A program made the translations under genes and the position numbers. Shown piece by piece: positions 36,784-45,033 of a DNA stretch of 64,000 nt. This stretch comes from Alteraquisediminimonas sediminicola (GTDB taxonomy: Bacteria; Pseudomonadota; Alphaproteobacteria; Sphingomonadales; Sphingomonadaceae). The stretch covers positions 124,001 through 188,000 of the forward strand of contig NZ_JAHXZS010000002.1 in NCBI RefSeq assembly GCF_019740335.1, in the 5' to 3' direction. Every line of letters begins with the position of its first letter. Position 1 is the first letter of the stretch. The notes under the pieces were generated by a model. It was not told the origin of the DNA. It did not search any database and was given only the letters and a program-made list of their open reading frames with translations.

Positions 36784-37806
36784 TTAATCCGCCCGATAGG
36801 CGCGTTGCAAATCGAACATCCAACCCGGATATTCGGACGGCAGCAGACTGCACGCATTGAGCGTTGCCAATTCATCGGCGGTGAGTTGGACATTGGTGGC
36901 GGCGATGTTGTCGATCAACTGCGCCTCGCGATTGGCCCCAATGATGATGCTGGTAACACTCGGTTGGTGCAAAAGCCACGCCAGCGCGATCTGCGCCACA
37001 GAGACACCGTGCCGCCCGGCGATCGGCCTCATCGCCGCGATAACCGCTGCGCCGCGATCGGGGTCTACCGGTGGAAAGTCGAATTCAGAACGTCGACCAT
37101 TATGCCCGGTTTCAGAAGCGCGATCATATTTTCCGGTGAGAAGCCCCCCCGCCAGCGGGCTCCAGACCATCAGGCCGACCTGTTCGGATTGCATCATTGG
37201 CACCAGTTCGCGTTCAAGGTCGCGCCCCGCGATGCTGTAATAGGCTTGCAGGCTTTCAATGCGAGAATATTGCATTTTTTGCGCAATGCCCTGCGCTTTC
37301 ATGATCTGCCACGCAGCCCAATTTGATACGCCGACATAGCGGACAAGGCCGTCTCGCACCAGATCATCCATGGCCCGCATGGTTTCTTCCACCGGCGTCA
37401 GGGGATCAAAACCGTGCAATTGATAGAGGTCAATATGATCGAGCTGGAGCCTGCGCAGACTGGCCTTCACGGCATTCATGATGTGATAGCGTGAACTCCC
37501 CCGACTATTCGGCCCCGGACCTACAGGGCCAAAGACCTTGGTCGCGATAACCAGTTCGTCCCGATTCAGGCCGAGATTTCGGATCGATTGGCCGGTCATT
37601 ATTTCCGAGAGACCCTCGGCATAGACATCGGCGGTGTCGATGAAATTGACACCCGCTTCATGGGCGACACGGATCAGGCGATCAGCATCCTCCTGTTGCA
37701 GCGAACCGATCTGTTTCCACATCCCTTCGCTGCCGCCAAATGTCATGGTGCCAAGACAAAGTTCTGAGACAAGCAGACCTGTCTGGCCCAGTCTGTTATA
37801 TCGCAT
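36784..37806 (-). CDS. Aldo/keto reductase
   Basis: 340-residue NADPH-dependent TIM-barrel reductase. The catalytic tetrad is visible: D59-Y64 (FIDTADVYAEG), K in VIATKVFG, and H in DLYQLHGFDP; the cofactor end has the SIIIGANREAQLIDNI pattern. The frame extends upstream, but MRYNRLGQTG with GGGGAGAGG before it is the natural start. Last gene of the DUF7064-phosphotransferase unit; could interconvert a ketone or aldehyde and alcohol of the pathway. Confidence 0.9.
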   Translation of the reverse strand: MRYNRLGQTGLLVSELCLGTMTFGGSEGMWKQIGSLQQEDADRLIRVAHEAGVNFIDTADVYAEGLSEIMTGQSIRNLGLNRDELVIATKVFGPVGPGPNSRGSSRYHIMNAVKASLRRLQLDHIDLYQLHGFDPLTPVEETMRAMDDLVRDGLVRYVGVSNWAAWQIMKAQGIAQKMQYSRIESLQAYYSIAGRDLERELVPMMQSEQVGLMVWSPLAGGLLTGKYDRASETGHNGRRSEFDFPPVDPDRGAAVIAAMRPIAGRHGVSVAQIALAWLLHQPSVTSIIIGANREAQLIDNIAATNVQLTADELATLNACSLLPSEYPGWMFDLQRAYRAD

Positions 37807-37846
37807 GTCTGGCCTCTCCCCTTTGCGGCAGTAATGATGAAAGCAA

Positions 37847-38365
37847 TCAGCGCCCCATCCATGAGGGAATTGGCAGGTCTTGCGGACGCAATTCAAAACC
37901 AAGCGGAATGCACCACATCCTGTCATTGAGAAGAATGGGGCCGCTCAGTTCAATGATAATAGCATCGAGCGCCGCTTCATGATCGGTGCCTTGCGCCGCA
38001 ACCGACAGCCCGGCAATGGCGCTGCGCAATGCGGCGGTGATGTGCTGATAATCCGCATCCTCGGCTTCAGGATTGTGCAGCGCAGCCCGCCCCATTTCAC
38101 ACAGTGTCGCCAGTTCATCCGGTGCCACTTGTCCATGCGATTGCAGCACATCGATCATCGCATCTGCCATATCGAGATAGGATCGCAATAAATGGCGGTA
38201 ATAACGTCGGACATAGGGTAAGCGCTGCTGCATGAAAGCCAAGGCGGCCATGGTCAGTTGCAGTTGCTCGATCACATGTTTCTCGGCACCGCCAAGGGCG
38301 GGCAAAACCGTTTCGCTCAGCGCCCGTTGCGCGACCTGCAACTGTGTTTCGGCGGTCTGGATCAT
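37847..38365 (-). CDS. Hypothetical partner of phosphotransferase
   Basis: 172-residue mostly helical protein with no known domain that I recognise (HVIEQLQLTMAALAFMQQRLPYVRRYYRHLLRSYLDMADAMIDV in the first half, shown here for orientation as AALAFMQQRLPYVRRYYRHL). It starts by a 4-base overlap with the phosphotransferase gene, which suggests the two proteins act together, much as LvaB partners the kinase LvaA in levulinate catabolism. That parallel is one of arrangement only. Confidence 0.65.
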   Translation of the reverse strand: MIQTAETQLQVAQRALSETVLPALGGAEKHVIEQLQLTMAALAFMQQRLPYVRRYYRHLLRSYLDMADAMIDVLQSHGQVAPDELATLCEMGRAALHNPEAEDADYQHITAALRSAIAGLSVAAQGTDHEAALDAIIIELSGPILLNDRMWCIPLGFELRPQDLPIPSWMGR

Positions 38366-39591
38366 TTTGACATGCCCTTAAAATAGTCCCGCAACTCCGA
38401 CAATGCGAGATAGCCCATGCCCGACACGTGATTGAGCAGCACATCCTGATGGGTGGCCGCACAGCGCGCCGCCCGCGCCGATGCCGCGAGCAACAGAATC
38501 GAGACGAGGTAACGATTGAAGAGGGCGTAATATTGAATGCGAAACGGATCGACCGGCAAGCCGGATGCCTTTTCATATGCGCCAAAAAAATCAGATTGCG
38601 GCATCATGCCAGAGCATAAAACGGTCTTTTCATCCTCGCCATAATGCTGAAATATCGGCAAGGCCGCATAGGTCAGATCCTGATGCCGATCTCCAAGGAC
38701 AGCCCCCTCCCAATCGAGCAAGGCTGTAATTTCGCCACGGCCTTCATCGAACAGAAAATTACCGCTGCGATAATCGCCATGGACAATCGACACATGGTCC
38801 AGCGGCGGCGCATGGCGGATCAAATATTTATACACCACCGCCAGCACCGGCTCATCTTCTACCCGGTCTTCCTCCCAGATCCGACGCGCTGCGTTGACCT
38901 GCTTGATCACGGACAGGTTCGACCCCACAACCGGACGATCGAAGCTCGGCATCGTCAGGCCATCTTCAACCGATAACTTGTGAATTTTCGCGAGATATTC
39001 GACGAATTGAGGCGCTAACTTAGCCCTTAGGCTGGGGCCGTAATTCTGGCCCAGTCCCGTTACCTTACCGGCATCATGCGACGGTTTGGCAACCCCTGTC
39101 GCGAAGCCGGAGACCATTGCAGGATATGGCAGGAAGGTCGCGTCAGGGTCCATCCAATAGGCGTGAGGCACAGGGACCGCACCTTCCACGGCGCGAATGA
39201 CCTCAAATTCTCGGCGGCGACTTGATTCAGTCACAGAGGCGGCAGGCTCCATACGCAGCACCATCGGGGTGACGATCTGTTGTTCCGCCGTGCCATCTTC
39301 ACCACGCCAGCTCAGATTGAACACCATCTGCAACTTGGAGGCACCGCCGGACAGCCAGCGGGCATCCTTAATATTGATGGCATAGCCAAGCCTATCGGAG
39401 ATCAACCGACGCGCCCCATCAACCAATGTCTCAAGACTTACGGCCTGAAACATAGCGCCGTTGCGGCGATGCATCTTGCGCGTGAGCACCGCATCAATTT
39501 CTTTTTCAGTCGGAAATCGGCTGCGGATATCATCAATGAACGCCTCTGTAGGCTTGCTCCTGATATCCGCCATGATCGCAGCCTCAGTCAT
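38362..39591 (-). CDS. Phosphotransferase family protein (APH/ACAD10-like kinase)
   Basis: 409-residue aminoglycoside-phosphotransferase-fold kinase. Catalytic loop IVHGDYRSGNFLFDEG and metal-binding ITALLDWEGAVLGDRHQDL are intact; the nucleotide-binding lobe shows WLSGGASKLQMVFNL. Related stand-alone kinases in catabolic clusters (LvaA) and the kinase half of ACAD10/11 phosphorylate 4-hydroxyacyl-CoA rather than antibiotics, and that fits this neighbourhood. The start overlaps the DUF7064 stop and the stop overlaps the partner gene start, so the three are translationally linked. Confidence 0.82.
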   Translation of the reverse strand: MTEAAIMADIRSKPTEAFIDDIRSRFPTEKEIDAVLTRKMHRRNGAMFQAVSLETLVDGARRLISDRLGYAINIKDARWLSGGASKLQMVFNLSWRGEDGTAEQQIVTPMVLRMEPAASVTESSRRREFEVIRAVEGAVPVPHAYWMDPDATFLPYPAMVSGFATGVAKPSHDAGKVTGLGQNYGPSLRAKLAPQFVEYLAKIHKLSVEDGLTMPSFDRPVVGSNLSVIKQVNAARRIWEEDRVEDEPVLAVVYKYLIRHAPPLDHVSIVHGDYRSGNFLFDEGRGEITALLDWEGAVLGDRHQDLTYAALPIFQHYGEDEKTVLCSGMMPQSDFFGAYEKASGLPVDPFRIQYYALFNRYLVSILLLAASARAARCAATHQDVLLNHVSGMGYLALSELRDYFKGMSK

Positions 39592-40579
39592 GATTCAGCA
39601 CTCTTGCGCCGATGTCATGCCTGTCTGCCATGCCTCGTGACAGAAAACTCAGGCCCGTAAAATCTGCGATGTGGCTATATCCCACGCGCGATCCGCTTTC
39701 CCAGCGCATCAGCGTCTGGAATGCCGCGCTGGAAGGATTGAAATTATACCAGGGCGCCGCCGCCACAGTCGTGCCTATCGCTGCATAGCAATTGCCACGG
39801 TCATCCTCGAACTCGACCTCCGCACGCATGACAAGCATGTCGAACCGTTGCGCCCGCATCGATGCCTTGACGATTGGCCGACGCTCCCCGTTGATGGCGA
39901 GGAACCCGAAATTGAACGGGCCATAGACCACTTCCTTGTTCTCGAAATCCAGCCCCAACACCAGAAATGCGCCAAGGTCATCCCCCAGATTGACATGAAC
40001 CCAGGTCGCCCCCTTGCTCCCCCAATCCTTACGCGGCCCCCAGCTTTTATCCATGCCGTCGATGCAGTCGATTTGATATTCGCGACCATGCAATGAAAGC
40101 GTACCCGTCACCCGGCCCTTGCTTTCCATATGCCCGGTATTCCAGCCATCATATCCCGCCACCTTGGCCGAGCTGATCAAGGGGTTTTCATTCGCATCAT
40201 GCGGGTCGAAGGGATCGCACACTGCTTTGAACGCCACGTCCAACGAACAATTGCCGTCCAGTGATTGATATTGGAACGCGCACTCCCGGGCATTGATCGC
40301 CTGGAATGACAGGCCATTATCCAGCGTGAAGTTGTCAAAACGCTCAGGGCACGAAAGGTGCATCTGCGCGTCATTATGTTCGATCTGCCAAGGATGCAGG
40401 CTGAACCCCTTATGGATTTCGATAGAGCTATGGCAAATGCCGAGATTAGGTCGAGCAAGCGTATAGAGATTACCGCTAATCCCCGCTTCCGGCACAGAAA
40501 AGATCAAGAACAGTGTCTCTGTCCATAATTTATCGGCAGGATCACAAGGATGAAATTTGAAGTCATCAAGCGTAATCAT
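39584..40579 (-). CDS. DUF7064-like lipocalin-fold hypothetical protein
   Basis: 331 residues. I recognise the style of the DUF7064/7065 family of sphingomonads and mycobacteria (TLFLIFSVPEAGISGNLYTLARPN near the start, VTGTLSLHGREYQIDCIDGMDKSWGPR centrally, followed by FLVLGLDFENKEVVYGPF), which looks like a two-lipocalin AttH/CrtC-type fold. CrtC is a hydratase, but no enzyme role is established for this family. First gene of its unit; GAGAGG precedes the ATG. Regulon operator 211 bases upstream. Confidence 0.72.
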   Translation of the reverse strand: MITLDDFKFHPCDPADKLWTETLFLIFSVPEAGISGNLYTLARPNLGICHSSIEIHKGFSLHPWQIEHNDAQMHLSCPERFDNFTLDNGLSFQAINARECAFQYQSLDGNCSLDVAFKAVCDPFDPHDANENPLISSAKVAGYDGWNTGHMESKGRVTGTLSLHGREYQIDCIDGMDKSWGPRKDWGSKGATWVHVNLGDDLGAFLVLGLDFENKEVVYGPFNFGFLAINGERRPIVKASMRAQRFDMLVMRAEVEFEDDRGNCYAAIGTTVAAAPWYNFNPSSAAFQTLMRWESGSRVGYSHIADFTGLSFLSRGMADRHDIGARVLNHD

Positions 40580-40974
40580 TTTAGACCTCTCAGGATTATT
40601 GTTTTCAGCACCACCGACACGCGGCTAAAATGGGGATATTACGAGCAATAAAGCCGCTGCCTAAATGACCGCTTGCAGGTTCAATTGGCTGCCGCTCTCC
40701 CGTCAATGCCCATTATGGCCTGATCGCTGTCAGGAGACAGGCGCCGACATGTTCATTGGCAAAAAGAATATCAAGCAGGCTTAGGATTTGTCAACAGTGT
40801 CGTTAAATTTTAATCAGCCCCGCGCACGAACGCATCTTGGATACGGAATATCCAACTGATATATCATTATAAAACAGGGAATGCTCGCGCATCATCCCCA
40901 CAACCAAGTCACGAGAATGCGCAGCAAATCCTCAAGCGGCAATTCGCTCACATCGCCAACATATATGATGTTGA
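40580..40974. other. Promoter region of the DUF7064 unit
   Basis: 395 bases between the DUF7064 start and the TetR stop. No gene seen. It includes the operator at 40791-40806 and AT-rich sequence around 40800-40880. Confidence 0.5.
40791..40806. promoter_or_regulatory. Operator-like repeat TCAACA-N4-CGTTAA, DUF7064 unit
   Basis: TCAACA GTGT CGTTAA in the context TTTG...ATTTTAAT. Nearly the same as the 36157 site, including the same N4 spacer and flanking TG and A. It lies in the promoter region of the DUF7064-phosphotransferase-aldo/keto reductase unit. Confidence 0.7.
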
Positions 40975-41634
40975 TCAATAAGGAGATTCAATCCCCGACA
41001 GGATCAATTCAGCGTAAGTCTTGCCAATTTCCTCTGCGCTGATAGCGCTCTGGTCCGGGCGAAACCAGCGATAGGTCCAGCCCACAATGCCAAGCACGCC
41101 ATAAGCGACAACCCGCGGCGAGCCAACATTGCGGAAACTGTTATCCGCATAGCCTTGCTCAATAATCGAGATCACAGCCTCGGTCGTTTGCCGATTCAAT
41201 TCACGCATATCGCGCGACCATTCATGCCGCGCCCCGCTGACATGGCTCAGATTTTCACGAATATAGATATAAAACAAGGGGTAATGTTCTCCATAAGAGC
41301 CCATTAACGCCATGATGAGATCCCGCAGTTTCCGGCGCGGACTAAGGTTGCTCGATTCGATACGTTTCGTCAGCGCAAGGTTGCGCTCCACAACGGTCCG
41401 GACCACTTCATCGAACAACTCTTCCTTGGACGAGATATAATAATAGAGCGAGGCGCGGTCCGCCCCCATTTCCTCTGCAACCGCCTTCAAACTGGCCCGT
41501 TCAAAGCCGACACGGTTGAAAACGCGCACGGCAGCGTCGGCGATCTCCTGACGCCTCGCTTTGTATTTCACCTTGGGCTCTTCTTTTAAAGCCCGCCGCC
41601 GCTTACTGATTTCACTCGCATCTTTCGTCGGCAT
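40975..41634 (-). CDS. TetR-family regulator, candidate controller of the regulon
   Basis: 219 residues. TetR helix-turn-helix: RRQEIADAAVRVFNRVGFERASLKAVAEEMG and ADRASLYYYISSKEELFDEVV (about 27-82). The C-terminal domain carries SYGEHYPLFYIYIRENL, as in TetR_C proteins of fatty-acid or aromatic catabolism. Transcribed away from the hydrolase-SDR-thiolase unit, with an intergenic palindrome TCAACACTATTGTTGA that recurs at three other promoters in the region; autoregulation and control of those is the obvious hypothesis. Confidence 0.88.
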   Translation of the reverse strand: MPTKDASEISKRRRALKEEPKVKYKARRQEIADAAVRVFNRVGFERASLKAVAEEMGADRASLYYYISSKEELFDEVVRTVVERNLALTKRIESSNLSPRRKLRDLIMALMGSYGEHYPLFYIYIRENLSHVSGARHEWSRDMRELNRQTTEAVISIIEQGYADNSFRNVGSPRVVAYGVLGIVGWTYRWFRPDQSAISAEEIGKTYAELILSGIESPY

Positions 41635-41722
41635 ATCGTTTCTCAGTCAACCTGTTACAAGGACTTGCGGGGCACCTATCACTCTCCATTCATAAGCTCA
41701 ATATAATGCCCCGCGCTTTTTC

Positions 41723-41738
41723 TCAACACTATTGTTGA
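41723..41738. promoter_or_regulatory. Operator-like palindrome TCAACA-N4-TGTTGA, tetR/hydrolase
   Basis: Perfect arms TCAACA and TGTTGA around CTAT, in the divergent promoter region, 89 bases before tetR and 96 before the hydrolase. The best symmetric copy of the four. Confidence 0.75.
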
Positions 41739-41818
41739 CTTTTTATACGGAGTCCCGCTAGCTATGAGAACAATCAGGGGGGAGCAATTCCTCCGTTCTC
41801 GTGAGAGTTTTTGGATCG

Positions 41819-42775
41819 ATGTCATCGGATTTTTGGAGTCAGGCAGGGATAGACCCCTGCTTTTCGGCAATGCTGTCCGATCCGCGGTCGATGCTGCGAC
41901 CGCCCGCCGACAATGCATCTCTGGCCAATTTTCGCCACGCGCTGGATGGCGGCATGATCGCGGCAAGTAGACCGGACACCCCCAAGGCACATGCGGTTGA
42001 ATCATATATCGTCATGAGTGACGGTCATGAGATTCCGCTGCGCCTCTATCGTGGCAGCGACCGCCCGGCACTGCCGGTCATCCTGTTTTTCCATGGCGGC
42101 GGATTTGTAGTGGGCTCACTCGAAACCCATGATGCGATGTGCCATGAACTTGCTGTTGCTACCGATGCCGCTGTGCTGGCGGTCGATTATCGCCTGTCGC
42201 CCGAAACACCCTTTCCCGGACCGCTGACGGACTGTGAGCGTGCGCTGACATGGGCCGCCGCCAATGCCTCTCGCCTTGGTCTCGATGCCACCAGAATCGC
42301 CCTGTGCGGCGACAGCGCCGGGGGCAATCTCGCAGTCGCCCTTGCCGTGCAGGCGCGCGCGCATGGTCCGTCCGTTCGCCATGTCGCATTGTTCTATCCG
42401 GCTATCGACCCCGGTTGCTCCAGCCCTTCGATGGAGCAGTTCGGCTCCGGATATTTTCTGACTAGCGACATCATGCGCTGGTTCTGGGCGTGCTATCTGG
42501 GGAACGAAAACGGCACCGCAAATCCGCTTGCCGCTGTGATGCAGGCCAATTTGACGGGCCTGCCCAATATGTCCGTGATCACCGCTGAATTCGACCCATT
42601 GCGCGACGAAGGCGAGAGGTTTCTCCTTGCCCTGCGCCATGCCGGCGTCATGGCAACCGGACGGCGCTATCTCGGCATGATCCACGGCTTTGCGAGCCTG
42701 TCCGCCATTACGCCCACCGCCAGCCGCGCGATTGCGGATATCGCCACGGACATCCGCGCGAGCTTCGCGACATAG
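41819..42775 (+). CDS. Alpha/beta hydrolase (HSL-type esterase)
   Basis: 318-residue esterase of the hormone-sensitive lipase group. Oxyanion-hole HGGGFVVGS, nucleophile elbow GDSAGG, acid in TAEFDPLRDEGE and histidine in MIHGFASL are all present. The start is uncertain: ATG at 41819 (MSSDFW) or an in-frame GTG at 41801. It is divergent from tetR and begins the hydrolase-SDR-thiolase unit. Ester or lactone hydrolysis would directly follow a Baeyer-Villiger step. Confidence 0.88.
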   Translation: MSSDFWSQAGIDPCFSAMLSDPRSMLRPPADNASLANFRHALDGGMIAASRPDTPKAHAVESYIVMSDGHEIPLRLYRGSDRPALPVILFFHGGGFVVGSLETHDAMCHELAVATDAAVLAVDYRLSPETPFPGPLTDCERALTWAAANASRLGLDATRIALCGDSAGGNLAVALAVQARAHGPSVRHVALFYPAIDPGCSSPSMEQFGSGYFLTSDIMRWFWACYLGNENGTANPLAAVMQANLTGLPNMSVITAEFDPLRDEGERFLLALRHAGVMATGRRYLGMIHGFASLSAITPTASRAIADIATDIRASFAT

Positions 42776-42832
42776 CAACCGGCACTATTCCACCACAATG
42801 TGAACCATAAACAAACCATGGAGAAGATTGAA

Positions 42833-43579
42833 ATGAACCGTCTGTCAGGGAAAGTCGCGATCGTTACCGGCGCCTCTCAGGGCATGGGCGAAGAGCATGC
42901 CAAGGCCTTTGTCCGGGAAGGGGCGAAGGTCATCTTGACCGATCTCAACGAAGTGGACGGCCAAGCCATTGCCGCCGCGCTCGGCCCGAATGCCATGTTC
43001 ATCCGGCACGACGTCGCCAGCGAATCCGACTGGGCAAATGTCGTGGCACTTGGCGAGGCGCGGTTCGGCAAGATTAACGTCCTCGTCAACAATGCCGGGA
43101 TCATTGGCCCCATCAAAAAAACGGGCGACATGTCGCTGGATGATTATCTGAAAGTATGCGCTGTCAATCAGACCGGCGTATTTTTGGGGATGAGGGCCGT
43201 ATTGCCTGCGATGGTCGCGGCAAAGGGTGGGTCAATCCTCAACATATCCTCCATCTCCGGGATGGTTGCCAATATCGGGTCGCCCAATCTGGCCTATGTC
43301 GGCAGCAAATTCGCCGTGCGCGGCATGACCAAACAGGCCGCCGTGGAATATGGTCCCGACAATATCCGGGTGAATTCGATCCATCCCGGCTATGTGAAAA
43401 CGCCGATGATGGTTGCCGCAACCGATGAAGATGGCGGCGGTGCGGCGTCAGACATTCCACTTCGGCGCTTTGCAGAGGTCGCCGAGATTTCCAACCTCGC
43501 CATCTTCCTCGCCTCGGATGAATCTTCGTTTATCACCGGGACGGAACATGTCATAGACGGCGGCATGATCGCCGCTTGA
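42833..43579 (+). CDS. Short-chain dehydrogenase/reductase
   Basis: 248 residues of the classical SDR type. TGASQGMGEEHA (cofactor, 12-23), NNAGIIGP, catalytic Ser in LNISSISGM, YVGSKFAVRGM (Y-x3-K) and the C-terminal ITGTEHVIDGG are in place; the acidic residue after the second strand (TDLNEVDG) suggests NAD+. GGAGAAG precedes the chosen ATG. Could oxidise an alcohol to the ketone used by the BVMO. Confidence 0.9.
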   Translation: MNRLSGKVAIVTGASQGMGEEHAKAFVREGAKVILTDLNEVDGQAIAAALGPNAMFIRHDVASESDWANVVALGEARFGKINVLVNNAGIIGPIKKTGDMSLDDYLKVCAVNQTGVFLGMRAVLPAMVAAKGGSILNISSISGMVANIGSPNLAYVGSKFAVRGMTKQAAVEYGPDNIRVNSIHPGYVKTPMMVAATDEDGGGAASDIPLRRFAEVAEISNLAIFLASDESSFITGTEHVIDGGMIAA

Positions 43580-43634
43580 ACCCGCGGCGGCTCATCCTAT
43601 TTATTCACATAGCTGCCCCTTGAAAGGATTCTTG

Positions 43635-44819
43635 ATGAACCCGGTTTTTGTTGTTTCCGGCACCCGCACCGCGATTGGCGACTTTGGTGGAAGCCTGAAA
43701 GACTTCTCACCGTCTCAGCTCGGCGCGCTGGTGATCCGCGAAGCGGTCAACCGCGCGGGTCTTACGCCATCCGACATCCAGCATGTCGTCATGGGCAATG
43801 TCATCCAGACCAAGCCCGCCGATGCCTATCTCGCGCGTGTATCCGCCATCGAGGCTGGCATACCGATCGAAACGCCAGCCCTGACGCTCAACCGGCTTTG
43901 CGGTTCGGGGGTGCAGTCCGTGATTTCGGCTGCGCAGATGCTGGCACTCGATGAATGCGATATCGCGGTAGCCGGCGGGGCTGAAAGCATGACCCGGGCG
44001 CCGCACCATGTCACCAGTGCGCGCTTTGGCCAGAAGATGGGCAATATCGACATGATCGATGCCCTGGTCGGCATCCTGAGCGATCCGTTCGAAGGCTTTC
44101 ATATGGGCATCACGGCTGAAAATATCGCCGGCGATCTCCAGATTACGCGCCAGACACAGGATGCTGCCGCCGCCGAAAGCCACGCCCGTGCTGCTCGGGC
44201 GCAGGCGGAAGGTCGTTTCAAAGACCAGATCCTCCCGATCGAGGTCAAAGACCGTCGCGCCACGCGCATCTTCGACACCGATGAACATGTCCGGGGCGAG
44301 ACAAGTGTTGAAAGCCTGTCAAGCCTGAAGCCTGCGTTCAAGAAGGATGGCACCGTCACTGCCGGCAACGCGTCCGGGATCAACGATGGGGCCGCGGCTG
44401 TGGTATTGGCATCCCAGCGCGCCGTCGATCAGCATGGTCTGAAACCGATGGGGAAAATCCTCGGCTGGGGCCATTCCGGCGTTGCCCCTGATCGCATGGG
44501 GCTTGGGCCGGTCACCTCGGTACCGATTGCCCTTCAGCGCGCAGGCCTCACGCTCGACCAGATGGACGTCATCGAAGCCAATGAAGCCTTTGCGGCGCAG
44601 GCGTGCGGCGTGGCGCAATTGCTCGGTTTCAATCCTGACAAGGTCAATCCGAACGGGTCGGGTATTTCACTGGGTCACCCCGTCGGCGCGACCGGGACCA
44701 TTTTGCTGGTGAAGACGCTGTACGAATTGCAGCGGACCGGCGGCACCTACGGCCTGATCACGATGTGCATCGGCGGGGGCCAAGGCATCGCGCTGGTGGT
44801 CGAACGCTGCCCTAGCTGA
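43635..44819 (+). CDS. Thiolase (acetyl-CoA C-acyltransferase)
   Basis: 394 residues. Catalytic C89 in LNRLCGSGVQS, histidine in SLGHPVGATGT, and C-terminal cysteine in ITMCIGGGQGIA. NEAFAAQ is present. Differs clearly from the thiolase at 21142, so the regulon has two, perhaps for two chain lengths or branches. AAAGGA lies 9 bases before the ATG. Last gene of the plus-strand unit. Confidence 0.92.
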   Translation: MNPVFVVSGTRTAIGDFGGSLKDFSPSQLGALVIREAVNRAGLTPSDIQHVVMGNVIQTKPADAYLARVSAIEAGIPIETPALTLNRLCGSGVQSVISAAQMLALDECDIAVAGGAESMTRAPHHVTSARFGQKMGNIDMIDALVGILSDPFEGFHMGITAENIAGDLQITRQTQDAAAAESHARAARAQAEGRFKDQILPIEVKDRRATRIFDTDEHVRGETSVESLSSLKPAFKKDGTVTAGNASGINDGAAAVVLASQRAVDQHGLKPMGKILGWGHSGVAPDRMGLGPVTSVPIALQRAGLTLDQMDVIEANEAFAAQACGVAQLLGFNPDKVNPNGSGISLGHPVGATGTILLVKTLYELQRTGGTYGLITMCIGGGQGIALVVERCPS

Positions 44820-44825
44820 ACCAAG

Positions 44826-44858
44826 GAGGCATTGTCGGCAACGTGTCGACAGTGCCTC
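44826..44858 (+). terminator. Stem-loop after thiolase
   Basis: GAGGCATTGTCG and CGACAGTGCCTC pair over 12 bases with one G-U, 6 bases past the stop codon. No T-tract, but the position suggests the end of the hydrolase-SDR-thiolase transcript. Confidence 0.6.
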
Positions 44859-45033
44859 TGCCCCCTGCCTGCCGATGCCATGATACAGGCGTCGCATCCC
44901 CCCCAATGTCCATACTGACAGCAGATAGCTATGGCTGTAGTGATGTCGACATGGGAAAAATGATATTATGGTTTGCCGGTCATTACCTCTTTTTAGCTTC
45001 TAAGCCCGCGTTGTTGACGGTGGGCGGCGCGTC

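Noticed and set aside
36436-36853. Two 78-codon minus-strand frames upstream of the TonB receptor
   Set aside because: They overlap each other or the aldo/keto reductase end and lack ribosome sites or similarity.
38362-39591. Aminoglycoside resistance gene
   Set aside because: The APH fold is there, but length, coupling to DUF7064 and its partner and the catabolic setting point to a metabolic kinase.
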